The notes beneath the pieces were generated by a model, which searched no databases, was not told the DNA's origin, and saw nothing but the letters and a program-made list of their open reading frames with translations. A stretch of DNA of 14,938 nucleotides from JBDKTH01 sp964558295 (lineage in GTDB: Bacteria; Planctomycetota; Planctomycetia; Pirellulales; Thermoguttaceae), in NCBI GenBank assembly GCA_964558295.1, contig CAZLDQ010000144.1, positions 1-14,938 of the forward strand. The letters are read 5' to 3'. Both the position numbers and the translations under genes were made by a program. Below, in pieces: positions 13,182 to 14,938 of this stretch (the stretch's first letter is position 1; every line of letters starts with the position of its first letter).

Positions 13182-14488
13182 GCGGCCTGACCTGTCCGTC
13201 GGGTGGCTTCAAGCTGAATCGAAGATGCATCGGCCGGCATGTCCGTCAAACGGCTGTTGAGCAGATGGATCGCGGCGGCCAAGCTCATCACCGTCTGTTC
13301 GAAGTTTTTCGAACCGGCTAGGGCCGAGAGATTGCGATTGAGCGTCTCTTCCAAGCGGGCGATCTGCCCAGAGGCTTCCACGGCGCGGGCGATCTGTTCG
13401 GCCTTTTGCACCACCGACTTCTGCAGCGAAGCGAACGTCTCGGTGTTTTGCAGCAGGAACTGCTGGAGGCGTTCCCAGTTGCGGCAGTTCTTTTCGGCCA
13501 GCGCATCTTCCTGAGCGGCCAGTTCTTGGGCATGAGCGCGGAGGCTCTCTTCCAGAGCACTGGTCAGACTCGTTTGGAGTTGCTTCCCGGTTGTGTCGAT
13601 CAACTGGTCCCATCGCTGTTTGGCCGCCTCGACCGTCGACCACCAGAGCTGCGTCTGGTGCCGCACGAGCTGTTCGGTTGACTGGACCATGGCCTCCATC
13701 ATCCGCCGGACGGCAAGCAATTGGCCGTCGGGACCGTCGCCGATTTCCTCGAAGCGGCCGATCAACTCCGCCTCGACGCGCTGGTCCACCTGATTGAGCA
13801 AGGCCGTCTCGTTGCGATCGACGACGTATTGGACGAACATGAGGATCATGGAGAGAGCCAAGGCCAGGGCAGTCGTGTCGAAGGCTGTGCCCAGCCCGGA
13901 GGTCACTTGTGGCAACGAGGTTTCCAGGGCTTGGGGAGAGAGATTGGCAATCGCCATGGTGATCCCCACGACAGTCCCCAGAAAACCGAGGATCGGAATC
14001 GCCCAGACCACGAGCCGCACGAAGCTATAGCTGGCGTTCTGACGCCCGAGGTCGACGTCGGCCAGGTAACGCAGGTGTTCGTCAAGTCCTTTGATTGTGC
14101 CGCTGCGTCGGAGATACTCCAAGGCGTCGCGGAAGCGGCACACTAGATAGTCGTTTTGCCAAGAGCTGGGCACTTGGTCAAGTTGATCAAGCAGAAGATC
14201 GCAGTCGTCGAGGGTTTGGCCCCCATGGGGGACCGGTTCCAGGAGCGTCAGGCGAAGCCGGTGCGATTGGGCTGTGATGTCGAGAAACTTGACGACCAGG
14301 GCGGCCAGCCCGACGAAAAAGAGAACGGTCTCCAGGTACTCGACGGGATGGCGGGCGCAATACTGTTGGAGGAACGTGTCGCCCAACAGGCCGCGTTGGA
14401 GGAGGGCATAGAAGCCCACACTGGCTGCACCACCCCAGAGCAAGGGCGATTTGACCAATCCTTGGAGGAGGCGATTGAAGGTTGTCAC
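13178..14488 (-). CDS. MotA/TolQ/ExbB-family proton channel subunit with long helical tail (436 aa)
   Basis: First gene of the membrane operon. Four TM helices are predicted at about 14-33, 51-70, 156-181 and 201-223. The last two carry the family signature: PILGFLGTVVGITMAIANLS and SGLGTAFDTTALALALSMIL, with the Pro, Gly and Thr pattern that lines the ion path in ExbB/TolQ/MotA. A cytoplasmic loop of about 85 residues separates TM2 and TM3. The tail (about 235-420) is helical and Gln/Glu/Ala-rich, much longer than in ExbB or TolQ. The GTG start at 14488 has AAGGA about 7 nt upstream. It overlaps the 571-aa gene by 4 nt. A proton- or sodium-driven complex is inferred from the family; the work it does is unknown. 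Confidence 0.85.
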   Translation of the reverse strand: MTTFNRLLQGLVKSPLLWGGAASVGFYALLQRGLLGDTFLQQYCARHPVEYLETVLFFVGLAALVVKFLDITAQSHRLRLTLLEPVPHGGQTLDDCDLLLDQLDQVPSSWQNDYLVCRFRDALEYLRRSGTIKGLDEHLRYLADVDLGRQNASYSFVRLVVWAIPILGFLGTVVGITMAIANLSPQALETSLPQVTSGLGTAFDTTALALALSMILMFVQYVVDRNETALLNQVDQRVEAELIGRFEEIGDGPDGQLLAVRRMMEAMVQSTEQLVRHQTQLWWSTVEAAKQRWDQLIDTTGKQLQTSLTSALEESLRAHAQELAAQEDALAEKNCRNWERLQQFLLQNTETFASLQKSVVQKAEQIARAVEASGQIARLEETLNRNLSALAGSKNFEQTVMSLAAAIHLLNSRLTDMPADASSIQLEATRRTGQAA

Positions 14489-14526
14489 GGGCAGTATCCT
14501 TCGACGGAAGCGAACGGTTGAATGAG

Positions 14527-14584
14527 GGAGTCGAGGCGGTCAAGTCCGATACGCGACTCCTGGATTCGTAGCGGGAAAACCCGC
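14527..14584. repeat. Two inverted repeats in the operon leader
   Basis: GGAGTCG (14527-14533) is repeated inverted as CGACTCC (14554-14560) with 20 nt between. Next to it GCGGG-AAAA-CCCGC (14571-14584) is a perfect tetraloop hairpin. Both lie 39-96 nt upstream of the GTG start of the channel gene, within its probable transcript. They could be an operator or a leader fold; neither has a U-run. Confidence 0.45.
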
Positions 14585-14790
14585 CAGCATTTGGATACCG
14601 GAATCCGTACTAGGGCCGGCACCAGCCTCAGAATCGGTATAAGCCGCAAAGTTGATGAGAAGAAACGCAAAGAACGCGTTGCCGCAGAGAAAATGGGGAG
14701 TCTAGGGGGCGGCGGTAAACAATGTGATGGACTTTCCCTCGCTTGAGTGGCACAGCGGAGTGGTTGCTGCGTGGCCTGTCCGCAGATGTG

Positions 14791-14819
14791 GATTAACCGG
14801 CAAATATTGCCAAAGTCAA
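14791..14819 (-). promoter_or_regulatory. Candidate promoter of the membrane operon
   Basis: On the minus strand TTGACT (14819-14814) is followed after 17 bp by TTAATC (14796-14791), a weak -10. It would give a leader of almost 300 nt. A second TTGACT around 14870 has a poorer -10. Confidence 0.25.
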
Positions 14820-14938
14820 ACCGCCTACACGGCCGATCCTAGTAGCGTCGCATCTAGCGGCGGAGTCAAACGGATGCCGAACACTACTGCGAATCGTTGC
14901 TAGACCGAGTATGTTCCCAGGGGGGAAACAGTCCGGAG

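Larger units (their letters stand above)
14489..14938. other. Non-coding leader of the minus-strand membrane operon
   Basis: I see no supported gene in these 450 bases. They would hold the promoter and long leader of the three-gene operon read leftward. Two TTGACT-like boxes are present on the minus strand, and two inverted repeats lie close to the GTG start. Short open frames here lack family features and ribosome sites. Confidence 0.5.

Noticed and set aside
10372..14488. Zorya-type defence system (ZorA/ZorB plus effectors)
   Set aside because: The channel subunit with a long helical tail resembles ZorA in outline, but no ZorB-like OmpA domain and no ZorC, ZorD or ZorE gene is present, and the operon is bounded by a non-coding leader and by bioA within the window.
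1..14938. CRISPR arrays, tRNA or rRNA genes, riboswitches
   Set aside because: I saw no regularly spaced repeats and no cloverleaf or rRNA-like sequence; no known riboswitch core was recognised. A covariance-model scan was not possible here.

Overview
The window looks like a chromosome segment of a planctomycete (Planctomycetota, probably Pirellulales-like). I base this on a GC-rich sequence, weak or absent Shine-Dalgarno sites at several sure genes, a HisN-type histidinol phosphatase, a planctomycete-style L28 with a Lys-rich tail, a degraded four-helix-bundle cassette, and a three-gene MotA/ExbB-type operon whose long-tailed partner proteins I associate with this phylum. The phylum call is inference.

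Layout. Positions 1-1480 are a graveyard of mobile DNA: an istA-istB (IS21 family) remnant on the minus strand with two internal deletions, a large GC hairpin, and a short minus-strand ORF tail. Positions 1487-2957 hold an Rrf2-type regulator with its own promoter, then hisN. A minus-strand secreted protein of unknown function (2995-3687) is convergent with hisN and divergent from the next block. Positions 3937-10365 on the plus strand carry a housekeeping run: rpmB, gatC, gatA, a broken four-helix-bundle gene, gatB, an S-adenosylmethionine hydrolase that overlaps gatB by 4 nt, and bioA. Positions 10372-14488 on the minus strand are a three-gene membrane operon read from 14488 down to 10372. 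Positions 14489-14938 hold its leader and no gene that I recognise.

How the genes fit together. L28 and the three subunits of the tRNA-dependent amidotransferase GatCAB form a translation block. The SAM hydrolase and BioA both consume SAM, the latter as amino donor in biotin synthesis, so their adjacency may be functional.

The most notable locus is the membrane operon. It encodes a four-TM MotA/TolQ/ExbB-like channel subunit with a long helical tail, followed by two different single-TM, coiled-coil partners. Only one partner (the 336-aa one) keeps the ExbD/MotB-type membrane Asp; the other (571 aa) has Ala there. The periplasmic parts seem to repeat a common module. The operon appears complete in the window and lacks the extra genes of Zorya defence, so I read it as an undescribed ion-driven envelope machine. 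Its job is unknown.
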